A stretch of 64,000 bases of DNA from Pseudomonas sp. GR 6-02 (GTDB lineage Bacteria; Pseudomonadota; Gammaproteobacteria; Pseudomonadales; Pseudomonadaceae), in contig NZ_CP011567.1 of NCBI RefSeq assembly GCF_001655615.1, forward strand, positions 2,985,001 to 3,049,000. The letters run 5' to 3'. Position 1 is the stretch's first letter, and every line of letters starts with the position of its first letter. The position numbers were made by a program, and so were the translations under genes. The notes beneath the pieces are model-generated. The model was not told the DNA's origin and did no database searches. It was given only the letters and a program-made list of their open reading frames with translations. Below, one piece after another: positions 37,722-45,794 of the stretch.

Positions 37722-39032
37722 CTACTTGGGATAACCGGCGCGCTTCATCTCGCGTTCGGTGCTTTGCTGCGCGGAGGCCAGGGCCTGTTCCACCGGCATC
37801 TGCCCGGTGAGCGCCGCGGATACCAGCTTGCCGACCGACGTGCCAATCGCCTGGAATTCGGGAATGGTCACGTACTGAATACCGACGTAGGGCACGGGCT
37901 GGACTGATGGGTGCGCCGGGTCGGCGTTCTGCATCATTTTCAGCGTGACACCGGCGAAGGGCGCAGCCTGCAAATAGGCGTCGCTGTAGGTCGACATGCG
38001 GGTGCCCGGTGGTACGTTGCTGATGCCATCCGTCTTGGCAACCAGTTGGATGTATTCCCTGGAGGTGGCCCAGGTCACAAAGGCTTTGGCGGCTTCCTTG
38101 TGTTTGGATGTCGCCGGAATGGCCAGTGACCAGGCATAGAGCCAGGACGAACCCTTGTCGGTGACTTCTGTTGGCGCGGCGACGAAACCAACATCATTGG
38201 CCACCTTGCTTTGCGTTGTGTCGGTGATGAACGAGCCGGCGACGCTGGCATCGACCCAGATTGCGCATTTGCCACTGTTGAACAGGGCGAGCGTCTCGTT
38301 GAAGCCATTGCTCGACACACCCGGTGGGCCGTACTGCTTGAGGGTGTTGACGTAGAAGTTGGCGGCGGCAGTCCATTGCGGCCCGGTGAGTTGCGGCTGC
38401 CACTGCTCATTGAACCAGCGCGCGCCAAAGGCGTTGGACATGGTCGTCAGCAGCGCCATGTTCTCACCCCAACCGGCCTTGCCGCGCAAGCACATCCCAT
38501 ACTGTTCTTTATCCGGCTGGTGCAGCTTGCCGGCGAACTCGCCGAGCTGCGTCCAGGTCGGGTGCTCGGGCATGCTCAGGCCGGCGTTCTTGAACAGGTC
38601 GGTTCGGTAATAGGTGACGGTACTTTCGCCATAGAACGGCAGGGCGTAGAGCGTGTCGTTGACCGATAACCCTTGGCGAACCGCAGGGAAAATATCTTCG
38701 AGGTCATAGCTGGCGGGCAGGTCCTTTATTGGCTCCAGCCAATGCTTGGCGCCCCACAACGGTGTTTCGTAAGTGCCGATGGTGAGCACGTCGAACTGGC
38801 CGCCCTGAGTGGCTATGTCGGTGGTCAGGCGCTGACGCAACACGTTCTCTTCAAGCACCACCCAGTTGAGCTTCACGTCGGGGTGCAGCTGTTCGAATGT
38901 TTTGGACAGTCGCTGCATGCGGATCATGTCGCTGTTGTTCACGGTGGCGATGGTCACCGTTTCACCCGCCTGGCAGAGCAGGGCAGAGCACAGCCCGGCG
39001 GACAGAAAAAGTGCGCTTGGAATGATCTTCAT
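37722..39032 (-). CDS. MtlE-like polyol ABC-transporter substrate-binding protein
   Basis: A 436-residue periplasmic family-1 binding protein with a signal peptide (MKIIPSALFLSAGLCSALLCQA). VTIATVNNSDMIRMQRLSKTFEQ, LNWVVLEENVLRQRLTTDIATQGGQFDVLTIG and PVPYVGIQYVTIPEFQAIGTSVGKL match the mannitol/sorbitol/arabitol binding protein MtlE of P. fluorescens. The cognate membrane proteins (MtlF, MtlG) and ATPase (MtlK) are not here, so it must share a transporter encoded elsewhere or be a relic paralogue. It diverges from the MtlR-like regulator. Confidence 0.87.
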   Translation of the reverse strand: MKIIPSALFLSAGLCSALLCQAGETVTIATVNNSDMIRMQRLSKTFEQLHPDVKLNWVVLEENVLRQRLTTDIATQGGQFDVLTIGTYETPLWGAKHWLEPIKDLPASYDLEDIFPAVRQGLSVNDTLYALPFYGESTVTYYRTDLFKNAGLSMPEHPTWTQLGEFAGKLHQPDKEQYGMCLRGKAGWGENMALLTTMSNAFGARWFNEQWQPQLTGPQWTAAANFYVNTLKQYGPPGVSSNGFNETLALFNSGKCAIWVDASVAGSFITDTTQSKVANDVGFVAAPTEVTDKGSSWLYAWSLAIPATSKHKEAAKAFVTWATSREYIQLVAKTDGISNVPPGTRMSTYSDAYLQAAPFAGVTLKMMQNADPAHPSVQPVPYVGIQYVTIPEFQAIGTSVGKLVSAALTGQMPVEQALASAQQSTEREMKRAGYPK

Positions 39033-39168
39033 CGTGATCTCCGCTCTGCGCCTTGGGCGGCAGAAGCTTTATTGTTGTTGTAATCCACGAGGCGGGGCAT
39101 AGCCGCACCGGGATGAACACAGAATTGCAGCTACCCAAGCAGCGAACAAATGAATGGCATACGCGCCG

Positions 39169-39203
39169 CTGATACTTTTTTGACCGTGGAAAAAAAGTAT
39201 CAG
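39169..39203. promoter_or_regulatory. Perfect inverted repeat in divergent promoter region
   Basis: CTGATACTTTTTT (39169-39181) and AAAAAAGTATCAG (39191-39203) form a 13-bp inverted repeat around nine bases, in the 301-base gap between the divergent MtlE-like and AraC/MtlR-like genes. The A/T-rich core and its position suggest a regulator site; a terminator is less likely because neither neighbour ends here. Nothing else stands out in the gap. Confidence 0.5.
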
Positions 39204-39333
39204 TGGGCGCCATGTAACGTGCTAGGCGCCGGGCGTCGTTAGTGCGAGTCTCATGTCAGCGTCCCGAGACTTCGCCCCGTCCTAGGCTTCGCGGTATCTT
39301 GATAAAACCAACAAAAACGGAATCGCCAGGGTG

Positions 39334-40236
39334 ATGAACCATCACGTAACCGCAGACAAGCCGCCAGCGCTTGAAGTCATCCTCAACGAGCCCCAGCACA
39401 GCTTTCGTTGGTATGAGCACGACTATCCCTTCGACCTGGCGCGCTGGAACCATCATCCGGAATTCGAGATCCACCTGATCCGCGAAGGCAGCGGTCGGCT
39501 ACTGGCTGGTGACTACATCGGCGTATTCGAAGCCGGCCATGTCGCCCTCATCGGCCCGGGCCTGCCTCATGACTGGATCAGCGATTTGGGCAAAGGCGAG
39601 GTGATTACCGGTCGTGACGTCGTGTTGCAGTTCGATGGCCAGATGCTGATGCAACTGCGCGACAAGGTTCCGGAGCTCAGCGAGTTACAAAGCCTGTTTC
39701 GCCAGGCGGCGCAGGGCATCGAATTTCATGGCAACACCCGCAAAAAAGCAGCTCGACTGATGGAAGAGATCGGCCAGTGCCACGGCTTGCAGCGACTGTG
39801 CCTGTTCCTGTCGTTGCTGCAACTGCTGGCATCGGCCCCTGACAGCGAGAGACAGACGCTTGCCAGCCTGCAATACGCGCCCATGCTCGACGCATTGACG
39901 GCCCAGCGCATGAGCATTGTCTTCGACTACATCCTGAACGACCTCGCTGACGAGTTGCGGATGTCGGTCATCGCCCAGCGGCTGGACATGAACGAGCCGG
40001 CCTTCTCCAAATTCTTCAAGCGCGCCACCGGCCATACCTTCGTCGACCTGACGCGCAAACTACGAGTCCAGCGCGCCTGCCGTTTGCTGGCGCAAAGCAG
40101 TTTCAGCGTTGCCGATATCTGTTTTGAGGTGGGGTACGCCAACTTGTCGAATTTCAATCGGCACTTTCGCCATGAAATGCATGAGACACCCAGCGAGTAT
40201 CGGCAGCGGTTGCAGCGCGCATCTTGCGGTGGGTAG
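39334..40236 (+). CDS. AraC-family regulator, MtlR-like
   Basis: A 300-residue AraC/XylS regulator. The N-terminal cupin-like sensing domain contains LEVILNEPQHSFRWYEHDYPFDLARWNHHPEFEIHLI and GDYIGVFEAGHVALIGPGLPHDW, close to MtlR of P. fluorescens. The C-terminal double helix-turn-helix has MSVIAQRLDMNEPAFSKFFKRATGHTF and CFEVGYANLSNFNRHFRHEM. It likely activates the divergent MtlE-like and dehydrogenase genes in response to a polyol. I prefer the ATG at 39334; a GTG precedes it by one codon. Confidence 0.88.
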   Translation: MNHHVTADKPPALEVILNEPQHSFRWYEHDYPFDLARWNHHPEFEIHLIREGSGRLLAGDYIGVFEAGHVALIGPGLPHDWISDLGKGEVITGRDVVLQFDGQMLMQLRDKVPELSELQSLFRQAAQGIEFHGNTRKKAARLMEEIGQCHGLQRLCLFLSLLQLLASAPDSERQTLASLQYAPMLDALTAQRMSIVFDYILNDLADELRMSVIAQRLDMNEPAFSKFFKRATGHTFVDLTRKLRVQRACRLLAQSSFSVADICFEVGYANLSNFNRHFRHEMHETPSEYRQRLQRASCGG

Positions 40237-40477
40237 CGCTTTCTGTGGCGCTGAAGTGTTAGTCTCGAAAGCAACCGGGTAGTGGCGTTAGCGCATCTGG
40301 AATTATTTTCTTCCAGTTCTTGACATGCCTTTCGAACCAGTCCAGAATTGCGTCCATTCCTGATTCAGGAACACGAAAACCCCTTAGATTTCAAAGGGTT
40401 GGAAGCTAGATTAGAATCTTGTTTCCAGGTACGAGTTTACACGTTTGATGTTGCGCTACTGAACATCAGATGTTTGA

Positions 40478-40551
40478 GGCCGAATAGCAAAATGGTTATG
40501 CAGTGGATTGCAAATCCACCTACGCCGGTTCGATTCCGACTTCGGCCTCCA
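40478..40551 (+). tRNA. tRNA-Cys (GCA)
   Basis: GGCCGAA and TTCGGCC form the seven-pair acceptor stem, the discriminator is T, and CCA is encoded. The anticodon arm GTGGATTGCAAATCCAC carries GCA, and GGTTCGATTCC is the T arm. Total length is 74 nt. The 240 bases upstream hold only a 32-codon minus-strand reading frame (40259-40357) that may be a gene scrap. Confidence 0.97.
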
Positions 40552-40560
40552 CTTTAAACG

Positions 40561-40596
40561 AGCTCCGTAGATCCATGATCTACGGAGCTTTTTTAT
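40561..40596 (+). terminator. Intrinsic terminator after tRNA-Cys
   Basis: AGCTCCGTAGATC (40561-40573), loop CAT, GATCTACGGAGCT (40577-40589), followed by TTTTTT. A 13-bp perfect stem starting nine bases after the tRNA. Confidence 0.9.
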
Positions 40597-40746
40597 TTTC
40601 GCAGTCCTGCAAGATTTAGTCTTGAAAAGGGGATTTGCGAACTTGCTTCACCGGGGCGGGATGTATATATTTCCCCCTCTGTTGCACAAGCGTCAGAACT
40701 GCCAGATCGTTATTTGGACAGTCTTCAGACTGCTTACCGCGCTACC

Positions 40747-40833
40747 GCCCGAATGGCGAAACTGGTAGACGCATGGGACTTAAAATCCCCCGCTCGTAAG
40801 GGCGTGCCGGTTCGATTCCGGCTTCGGGCACCA
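40747..40833 (+). tRNA. tRNA-Leu (TAA)
   Basis: GCCCGAA and TTCGGGC form the acceptor stem, with discriminator A and encoded CCA. The anticodon loop CTTAAAA gives TAA. The long variable arm (CCGCTCGTAAGGGCG region) and 87-nt length are typical of a type II tRNA-Leu. Integrase debris follows directly, so its 3' end is the likely attachment site. Confidence 0.97.
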
Positions 40834-40841
40834 TCTAAAAT

Positions 40842-40884
40842 CAAGGGTTTGCGGGCGAAAGCTAATGCAAACCCTTGTTTGTTT
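40842..40884 (+). terminator. Intrinsic terminator after tRNA-Leu
   Basis: CAAGGGTTTGC (40842-40852) pairs with GCAAACCCTTG (40867-40877) around a 14-base loop, followed by a T-rich run (TTTGTTT). It lies nine bases after the tRNA 3' end. Confidence 0.8.
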
Positions 40885-40915
40885 CTGGTCCGCTATTTTG
40901 GAGTTGCTCCGCAAT

Positions 40916-41482
40916 TCACTTGGTAGGAGTGACTTTCTTGCCAAGGCGATGACGGATGTATTGCTCCGTCATCACCACCGTCGTATGCCCAAGTTGATCT
41001 CTCGCCTGTAAGATGTCACCGATGGATTCGGCTTTATCTGTACCTGCTTTGGCGCGTAAATCCCGCATCTGAAATTCAGATTTCTGGACGCCGGCCGCTT
41101 CTCTGGTCAAATCAAACCTTCTCCGCAACATCGCCACCGTCATTGGTGTGCCATCCTCTGTAACGATCAGCCGTGTCGAGCGGACCTTCTGACTTTCGGG
41201 GCATGATTCGATCAATCAAAACTTCAGCTCGCCAGTGACTTCAATCCGGCGCTTCGCCTTTGTTTTCCCCTGCAGAATCCAAATTTGCCCCTCGGCGTAC
41301 GTGTCTTGTCCAGTTTCTTTATTGCCCTTGATGCCGGCACAAGGATTGGCCAGCGATGTGTAGCCTTTGTCCCGCGCGTAGTTCCAGATCGCCCTGAGGA
41401 GGGGCTTTTCACGGTTCGCTCGGACCGGCGCTGATTTGCGCCAGGTTAGGTACTGGCGAACGTGCAGAGGTTCGATCGTTTC
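40916..41482 (-). pseudogene. Decayed tyrosine-recombinase integrase
   Basis: Read on the minus strand, the remnant begins near 41482 with an integrase core-binding segment (ETIEPLHVRQYLTWRKSAPV, then IWNYARDKGYTSLANPCAG). After DTYAE an internal block is missing and the text resumes at QGKTKAKRRIEVTGELKF, followed by a TGA stop. A 99-codon frame then carries the C-terminal catalytic part (RDLRAKAGTDKAES, ARDQLGHTTVVMTEQYIR with the likely nucleophilic Tyr). The N-terminus, the first catalytic Arg region and continuity are lost. It sits just after tRNA-Leu, the likely integration site of the lost element. Confidence 0.82.
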
Positions 41483-41544
41483 TAGAGGGCTGGATCCTCA
41501 TTCTGATACTACGACGCGTTTAAAGTGTACTTAGAGAAGTCTGA

Positions 41545-41607
41545 CATGTTGCTTTCCTTGCTTTGAGTTGGGTCAACACCAATATCGGCAACACGCCGCT
41601 AGTTCAA
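41545..41607 (-). repeat. 63-bp leader repeat, copy A
   Basis: This stretch is recognisably related, roughly two thirds identical by eye, to 42194-42256 and of the same length. Both read on the minus strand into a ribosome binding site (AGCAAGGA or CGCAAGGA) and a start codon. Copy A leads to ATG at 41547 and a reading frame that stops after 12 codons (41509), so the gene it served is lost. Confidence 0.55.
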
Positions 41608-41674
41608 TCCCTGCTTTAGGCTTAACAGGTAACGAAATATGACAACCAAGCAACTGGGAGTCGATCGAGCGTGC

Positions 41675-42196
41675 CTACCGGGAAATGTCGCAGCACATCA
41701 CAACCATTCCGATCTCGGTCTTGTCGGTGCTAAATGGGATCTCACCTAGTACTTCGAAGCCGAAGCCCTCGTAGAAACGCCTCGCACTGGCGTTGGTTTT
41801 GAGTACGTCGAGCCAAATGAAATGCTCTTTACGATCTTCGGCCAGTTGACGGATGAATTGCAGAAGCTGTTTCCCGTAGCCTTTGCCTGCTTGGGTCTTG
41901 AGGAAGTAAATTTTTTGGAGCTCCGCACCGGCCTTGCCGGAAATAGGCATCGGCTTCGACCAGTTAACCTTTGAGAACCCTACCGCTCTGTCGTCTTCAT
42001 CGAGTGCTATGAGCCAACAGTGACGTGCGGGTGCCCCTATCGATTCCTGAAGCGCCAGGACTGAAAAGTCTTCACTCAAGAAATGCTGCATGCCTGAGGG
42101 GGTCCATATGTCGGAGAAGTGGTCTCGATACGTCTCTATACCGATATCACTAAGTGTGTGGATGTCCTCAATGGTCGCCTCTCGAATTTTGATCAC
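41675..42196 (-). CDS. GNAT-family N-acetyltransferase
   Basis: A 173-residue GNAT protein. IKIREATIEDIHTLSDIGIETYRDHF is the N-terminal strand-helix, LQKIYFLKTQAGKGYGKQLLQFI holds the acetyl-CoA pyrophosphate loop (Q/RxxGxG/A), and LDVLKTNASARRFYEGFGFEVLGE is the C-terminal signature. I start at the GTG at 42196 because AAGGAG lies seven bases upstream; the longer frame reads through the leader repeat. Its base composition is lower in GC than the core genes, and it sits among integrase debris, so it is probably acquired cargo. The acetylated substrate is unknown. Confidence 0.85.
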   Translation of the reverse strand: MIKIREATIEDIHTLSDIGIETYRDHFSDIWTPSGMQHFLSEDFSVLALQESIGAPARHCWLIALDEDDRAVGFSKVNWSKPMPISGKAGAELQKIYFLKTQAGKGYGKQLLQFIRQLAEDRKEHFIWLDVLKTNASARRFYEGFGFEVLGEIPFSTDKTEIGMVVMCCDISR

Positions 42197-42256
42197 TGTC
42201 TCGCTCCTTGCGTTGAGTTGATCTCGACCAATACCTACAACGCGCCAGTATTTCAA
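42194..42256 (-). repeat. 63-bp leader repeat, copy B
   Basis: Partner of 41545-41607. It forms the immediate upstream region and ribosome binding site of the GNAT acetyltransferase gene, sharing TTGAGTTG, ACCAATA, CAAC and TTTCAA-type blocks with copy A in the same order. Confidence 0.55.
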
Positions 42257-42466
42257 GTATTAGGTAGCCCATGAACAGGCCACGCCCTCCTATGTCACTG
42301 CTTGAACTGTCAGACCTGTCCGACTAGGCAGAAAACCGGCGGGGCCCCTGGGGACTTGCAAAGGACACGGGGTCGGAAACCCGCGGGATCTTGTTAGTGG
42401 AAGGCCTGCCAGCTTACTGAAATTTCAATCACTGAAATCTTGAAAGGATTCATTGAGAAGCCGCTG

Positions 42467-42760
42467 AAAAGGAGAGCTCCTAAGCGTATTCGACTACCTG
42501 TACAAGAGCGCCTTCGCGGCACGGATCGGCAGGTCGCCGAGCACCATCACCTGGTTGAAGACGAACGGCAGGTTGGTGATCGTTATTAAGGATGCAAACG
42601 GCAACGAGAAAGAGCTCGAATACAACGACGCTGGCCAACTCGTGAAATATACCGACTGCTCCGGCAAAACCAGTGCTTGGGAATACGACGAGCGCGGCCT
42701 GATGATCTGTTTTACCGACGCGGCGGGGCAGAGCATCGAGTACCACCGCAAAAATCTATC
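42467..42760 (+). pseudogene. Rhs/YD-repeat protein fragment
   Basis: An open frame without a credible start encodes VFDYLYKSAFAARIG followed by two YD-type repeats (ANGNEKELEYNDAGQLVKYTD and SGKTSAWEYDERGLMICFTD, then AAGQSIEYHR). These are typical of the shell of Rhs toxins. Both ends are cut: upstream by a stop, downstream by fusion to unrelated sequence next to an integrase remnant. The 200 bases upstream (42257-42466) show no coding signal. Confidence 0.78.
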
Positions 42761-42786
42761 TCTGCTCCGCAATTCGCTACCACTGG

Positions 42787-43011
42787 TCATTTTGTGGGCG
42801 TGACTTTCATCCCTTTACGCATTCGAATGTACTTCTCTGTCATGCCTACGGTGGTGTGCCCAAGTTGATCGCGTGCAGCACGAATGTTGCGTGTCGATTC
42901 TTCCTTATCCGTCGCGGCCTTCGTCCGTACGCGCATTTGAAAATCAGCCTTGGGAATGCCGGCAAACTTCGGGGCATTATCAAACCACTTCCGGAGCATA
43001 CTCGGCGTCAT
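42787..43011 (-). pseudogene. Integrase C-terminal fragment (second remnant)
   Basis: Seventy-four codons encode the C-terminal catalytic part of a tyrosine recombinase: FQMRVRTKAATDKEES in place of the usual RDLRAKA, then RAARDQLGHTTVGMTEKYIR with the likely nucleophilic Tyr, ending KVTPTK. It resembles the remnant at 40916-41215 and ends with the same tail, but is a distinct copy. The N-terminal two thirds are missing. Confidence 0.8.
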
Positions 43012-43120
43012 CGGCTACACCGCCAAGGTCGGCAGCGCTGGATGATCTCGGCCGTGGCGCGGATGATGCTGCAATGGCCATTGCTTGAATGAAGTGATGA
43101 CTTTATCGAAGATTGTTTTT

Positions 43121-43139
43121 GTTAATGGGAATCAGTGTT
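43121..43139 (+). promoter_or_regulatory. Candidate Fur box
   Basis: GTTAATGGGAATCAGTGTT matches 13 of 19 positions of the Fur consensus. It lies 88 bases upstream of the TonB-receptor ATG, where iron-dependent repression would be expected. The nearby region also has AT-rich promoter-like sequence. Confidence 0.55.
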
Positions 43140-43226
43140 AATTACGAATGGTTTTGTATAGCATGCGCCGCAGTTTTTGGCGGTTTCACTCCCTGCATTG
43201 GCCTATTCGTAAAGGTTTTTCTCTTC

Positions 43227-45353
43227 ATGCGTCGAACCCTGCTTTCCATTTGTGTGCTGCAAGCATTGTCGTCTACCTCATGGGCTGAACAAACGGAGGT
43301 GTCACCCTCAACGCTTGAGCTGGACGCAACCGATGTTATCGGTACTGCGAATTACGAAAGGGCGGACGGCCCGGTGCAGGGTTATCTGGCTACGCGCTCG
43401 GCCAGCGCCACACGCACCGACACGTCGATCCACGAAACCCCGCAATCGATCAGTGTGGTCTCGAAAGATGCGGTCGAGGATCTGGGAGCCACCCGTTTGC
43501 AGGACGCGCTGGACTACGCCGGGGGTGTGGGGCGGGCGAACAATTTTGGTGGACAGGGTCTGACCACGTTTACCGTTCGTGGCTTCACCACTGGCGAGTT
43601 TTATCGCAACGGTTTTCCGATCAACCGCGGTTATCCGAACATGCCGGATGCCAACACTATCGAGCGACTCGAAGTGCTACGCGGTCCGGCAACCATGCTC
43701 TACGGTCGGGGTGATCCTGGCGGCACGTTCAACGTGGTTTCCAAACAGCCGTTGCCCGAGCGCACCGTCACCTTGGGCAGTCAACTGAACGATCAGGGCA
43801 TGAAGCGTGGCACGCTGGATGCCTCCGGCCCGCTCGACGAAGAAGGGCGCCTGGCCTATCGACTGAACGTAGTGGGCGAGGGCGGCGACACCTTCCGCGA
43901 TCACGTCGAAACCGAGCGCTACGGTATCACTCCGGTGCTCACGTGGCAGGCAACCGACGCGACCAAGCTGATTTTCGAAGGCGACTTCATGCGTAACAAC
44001 GCACCTTTGGATCGAGGCGTTACACGTTACCCGAGGCAGACAGGTACCGCCTCTCGCGACAGTTTTTTCGGCGAAAAAGACGCTGGCAAACTGCATAACG
44101 ACAACAACATGGCGCAGCTGCGTTTCGAGCACATGCTCAATGACGACTGGACGCTGGGTGGTGGCTTCCAGTGGCTCGATGGTTCGCTCAAGGGCAACGC
44201 AGTCGAGGCCAACGGTATTGCCGCTGACGGCCGCACCTTGGGGCGCAACTTCAACTATCGCAAGCTGGAGTGGACCGACAAGGATACCCAGCTCAATCTG
44301 ACCGGCCATTTCGATACCGCTGGTTTGCAGCACACTTTGCTCACCGGTATCGAGTACGAAGATTATGACTACAAGTCGATCATTCAACGCTCCAGCGGTG
44401 CTGTCGATGCGTATCCGATCGACATCTTCGATCCGGTGTACGGCCAGTCGCGTCCAGCACTGACTCGCACGCCGACCCACGACAAGGAAAACCTCAAAAC
44501 TTATGCCGCGTTTGTGCAGGATCAATTGGCACTGACCGACAAACTGAAGGTGCTGGCAGGGGCGCGTCTCGAACGCTTCGAACATGACTACGAAACCTTT
44601 GTCCCGGGCGGCAAGAGTTGGCAGGCGAGTGACAACGCAGTAACTCCGCGCATCGGCGTGACCTACGATTTGACCGAGACATTAGCGGTTTATGCCGACA
44701 CCGCGCGCTCGTTCAAGCCCAACACCGGCGCTAGCCGCCTCGGGGGAGGGTTTGCGCCGGAGAAGGGCAAGTCGTACGAAATGGGTATCAAGTGGGAAGC
44801 ACTGGATCAGCGGTTGAGTGTCGATGCGGCGATCTATCAGATCGAGAAGCGTAACGTGCTGACCACCGACCCTGTCGATTCCACCTTCAGCGTTGCTGCC
44901 GGTGAAGTGCGAAGCCGTGGTTTCGACATCAACGTTGCCGGCAACCTCACTCCCGAATGGCGCGTGATTGGCGGCTACGCCTATGTCGATGCCGAAGTGA
45001 CCAAAGACAACGTACTGCGCTCTGGCACGCGGCTGCTGAACATCCCGAAAAACAGCTTCAGCCTGCTGAATATGTACGAGTTCCAGGACGGCACCCTCAA
45101 GGGATTGGGCTTGGGCACCGGATTCAAGTACGTCGACGAGCGCGCCGGACAAACCGCTAACACTGCGTTTTCGATGGGCAGCTACACCGTTGTCGACTTG
45201 CTTGGCTTCTACAAGATCAATGACAAGGTGCGGCTCAATCTTGACGTGAAAAACCTGTTTGATCGCGATTATGAAGAAGGCGCGTTCGGCAATGTTTACG
45301 CTTATCCGGGTGCGCCACGAACCGTGCAAGTCGGTATTTCCTACACGTTGTAG
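43227..45353 (+). CDS. TonB-dependent siderophore receptor
   Basis: A 708-residue outer-membrane receptor. The signal peptide is MRRTLLSICVLQALSSTSWA. A plug domain follows (ETPQSISVVSKDAVEDLGATRLQDALDYAGGV, then RNGFPINRGYPN and IERLEVLRGPATMLYGRGDPGG), then a 22-strand-type barrel ending in VRLNLDVKNLFDRDYEEGAFGN and the terminal aromatic-containing strand PRTVQVGISYTL. The FhuE/FoxA-like family imports ferric hydroxamate or catecholate siderophores. No N-terminal signalling extension is seen, so it is not sigma-factor coupled. I start at 43227 because only this gives a clean signal peptide. Confidence 0.92.
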   Translation: MRRTLLSICVLQALSSTSWAEQTEVSPSTLELDATDVIGTANYERADGPVQGYLATRSASATRTDTSIHETPQSISVVSKDAVEDLGATRLQDALDYAGGVGRANNFGGQGLTTFTVRGFTTGEFYRNGFPINRGYPNMPDANTIERLEVLRGPATMLYGRGDPGGTFNVVSKQPLPERTVTLGSQLNDQGMKRGTLDASGPLDEEGRLAYRLNVVGEGGDTFRDHVETERYGITPVLTWQATDATKLIFEGDFMRNNAPLDRGVTRYPRQTGTASRDSFFGEKDAGKLHNDNNMAQLRFEHMLNDDWTLGGGFQWLDGSLKGNAVEANGIAADGRTLGRNFNYRKLEWTDKDTQLNLTGHFDTAGLQHTLLTGIEYEDYDYKSIIQRSSGAVDAYPIDIFDPVYGQSRPALTRTPTHDKENLKTYAAFVQDQLALTDKLKVLAGARLERFEHDYETFVPGGKSWQASDNAVTPRIGVTYDLTETLAVYADTARSFKPNTGASRLGGGFAPEKGKSYEMGIKWEALDQRLSVDAAIYQIEKRNVLTTDPVDSTFSVAAGEVRSRGFDINVAGNLTPEWRVIGGYAYVDAEVTKDNVLRSGTRLLNIPKNSFSLLNMYEFQDGTLKGLGLGTGFKYVDERAGQTANTAFSMGSYTVVDLLGFYKINDKVRLNLDVKNLFDRDYEEGAFGNVYAYPGAPRTVQVGISYTL

Positions 45354-45483
45354 TGCGTTCTGCTGGTGCACACTGAGCAAGCTCGATAACGCTGGAAGTG
45401 AGGCGATGTGCGTCAGCAGTAGAGTCTGTGGATCCTGCAAAGGCGACAGTTGCAGATTTGAGCTACAGACAGGTCAGTCGTCA

Positions 45484-45787
45484 GCTTATCTCAGGTCGCT
45501 CGTGCCTGGTGCTGGACCGTGGGCGGATCGTGGAGCAGGGCGAGGTGTGGCAGATTTTTGGTGACCCGCAACACGAGGTGTCACCGGCCGTGGCGACCGA
45601 TCTGCTGGGCATCGCCCAGGCACTGGGTGGGCAGGTCAGCTTGCTGCATGGCGGTATCGAGCGTATCCAGAGCCGCGCCCAGGGACGTTGACTCCTGGGC
45701 GTAGCGACGAGCCAGGGGCCAGGCGCGTTGCTGGTCCGTGCTTCGTCGCTGGCCGATCAGGTGCCGGGGTATCTGGCACCCGCGTGA
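45484..45787 (+). pseudogene. metN remnant (methionine ABC transporter ATPase C-terminus)
   Basis: The frame encodes CLVLDRGRIVEQGEVWQIFG and DPQHEVS, the end of a MetN ATPase domain. It then jumps to ALGGQVSLLHGGIERIQSRAQ, part of the NIL substrate-sensing domain, with about 60 residues missing between them. After a stop at 45691 a different frame continues with ALLVRASSLADQVPGYLA, resembling the MetN C-terminus. All Walker motifs are gone. It borders the sulfur-acquisition region, where intact Met transporters are often found. Confidence 0.72.
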
Positions 45788-45794
45788 TGTCGAC

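Noticed and set aside
40259..40357. Short minus-strand frame (MDAILDWFERHVKNWKK)
   Set aside because: The composition looks protein-like, but 32 codons without a recognised family or promoter are not enough to call a gene; possibly a scrap left by a lost element.
41545..42256. Integron attC sites or a gene-cassette array
   Set aside because: The two related leaders lack the core RYYYAAC and GTTRRRY elements and lie at gene starts, not ends; no integron integrase is present.
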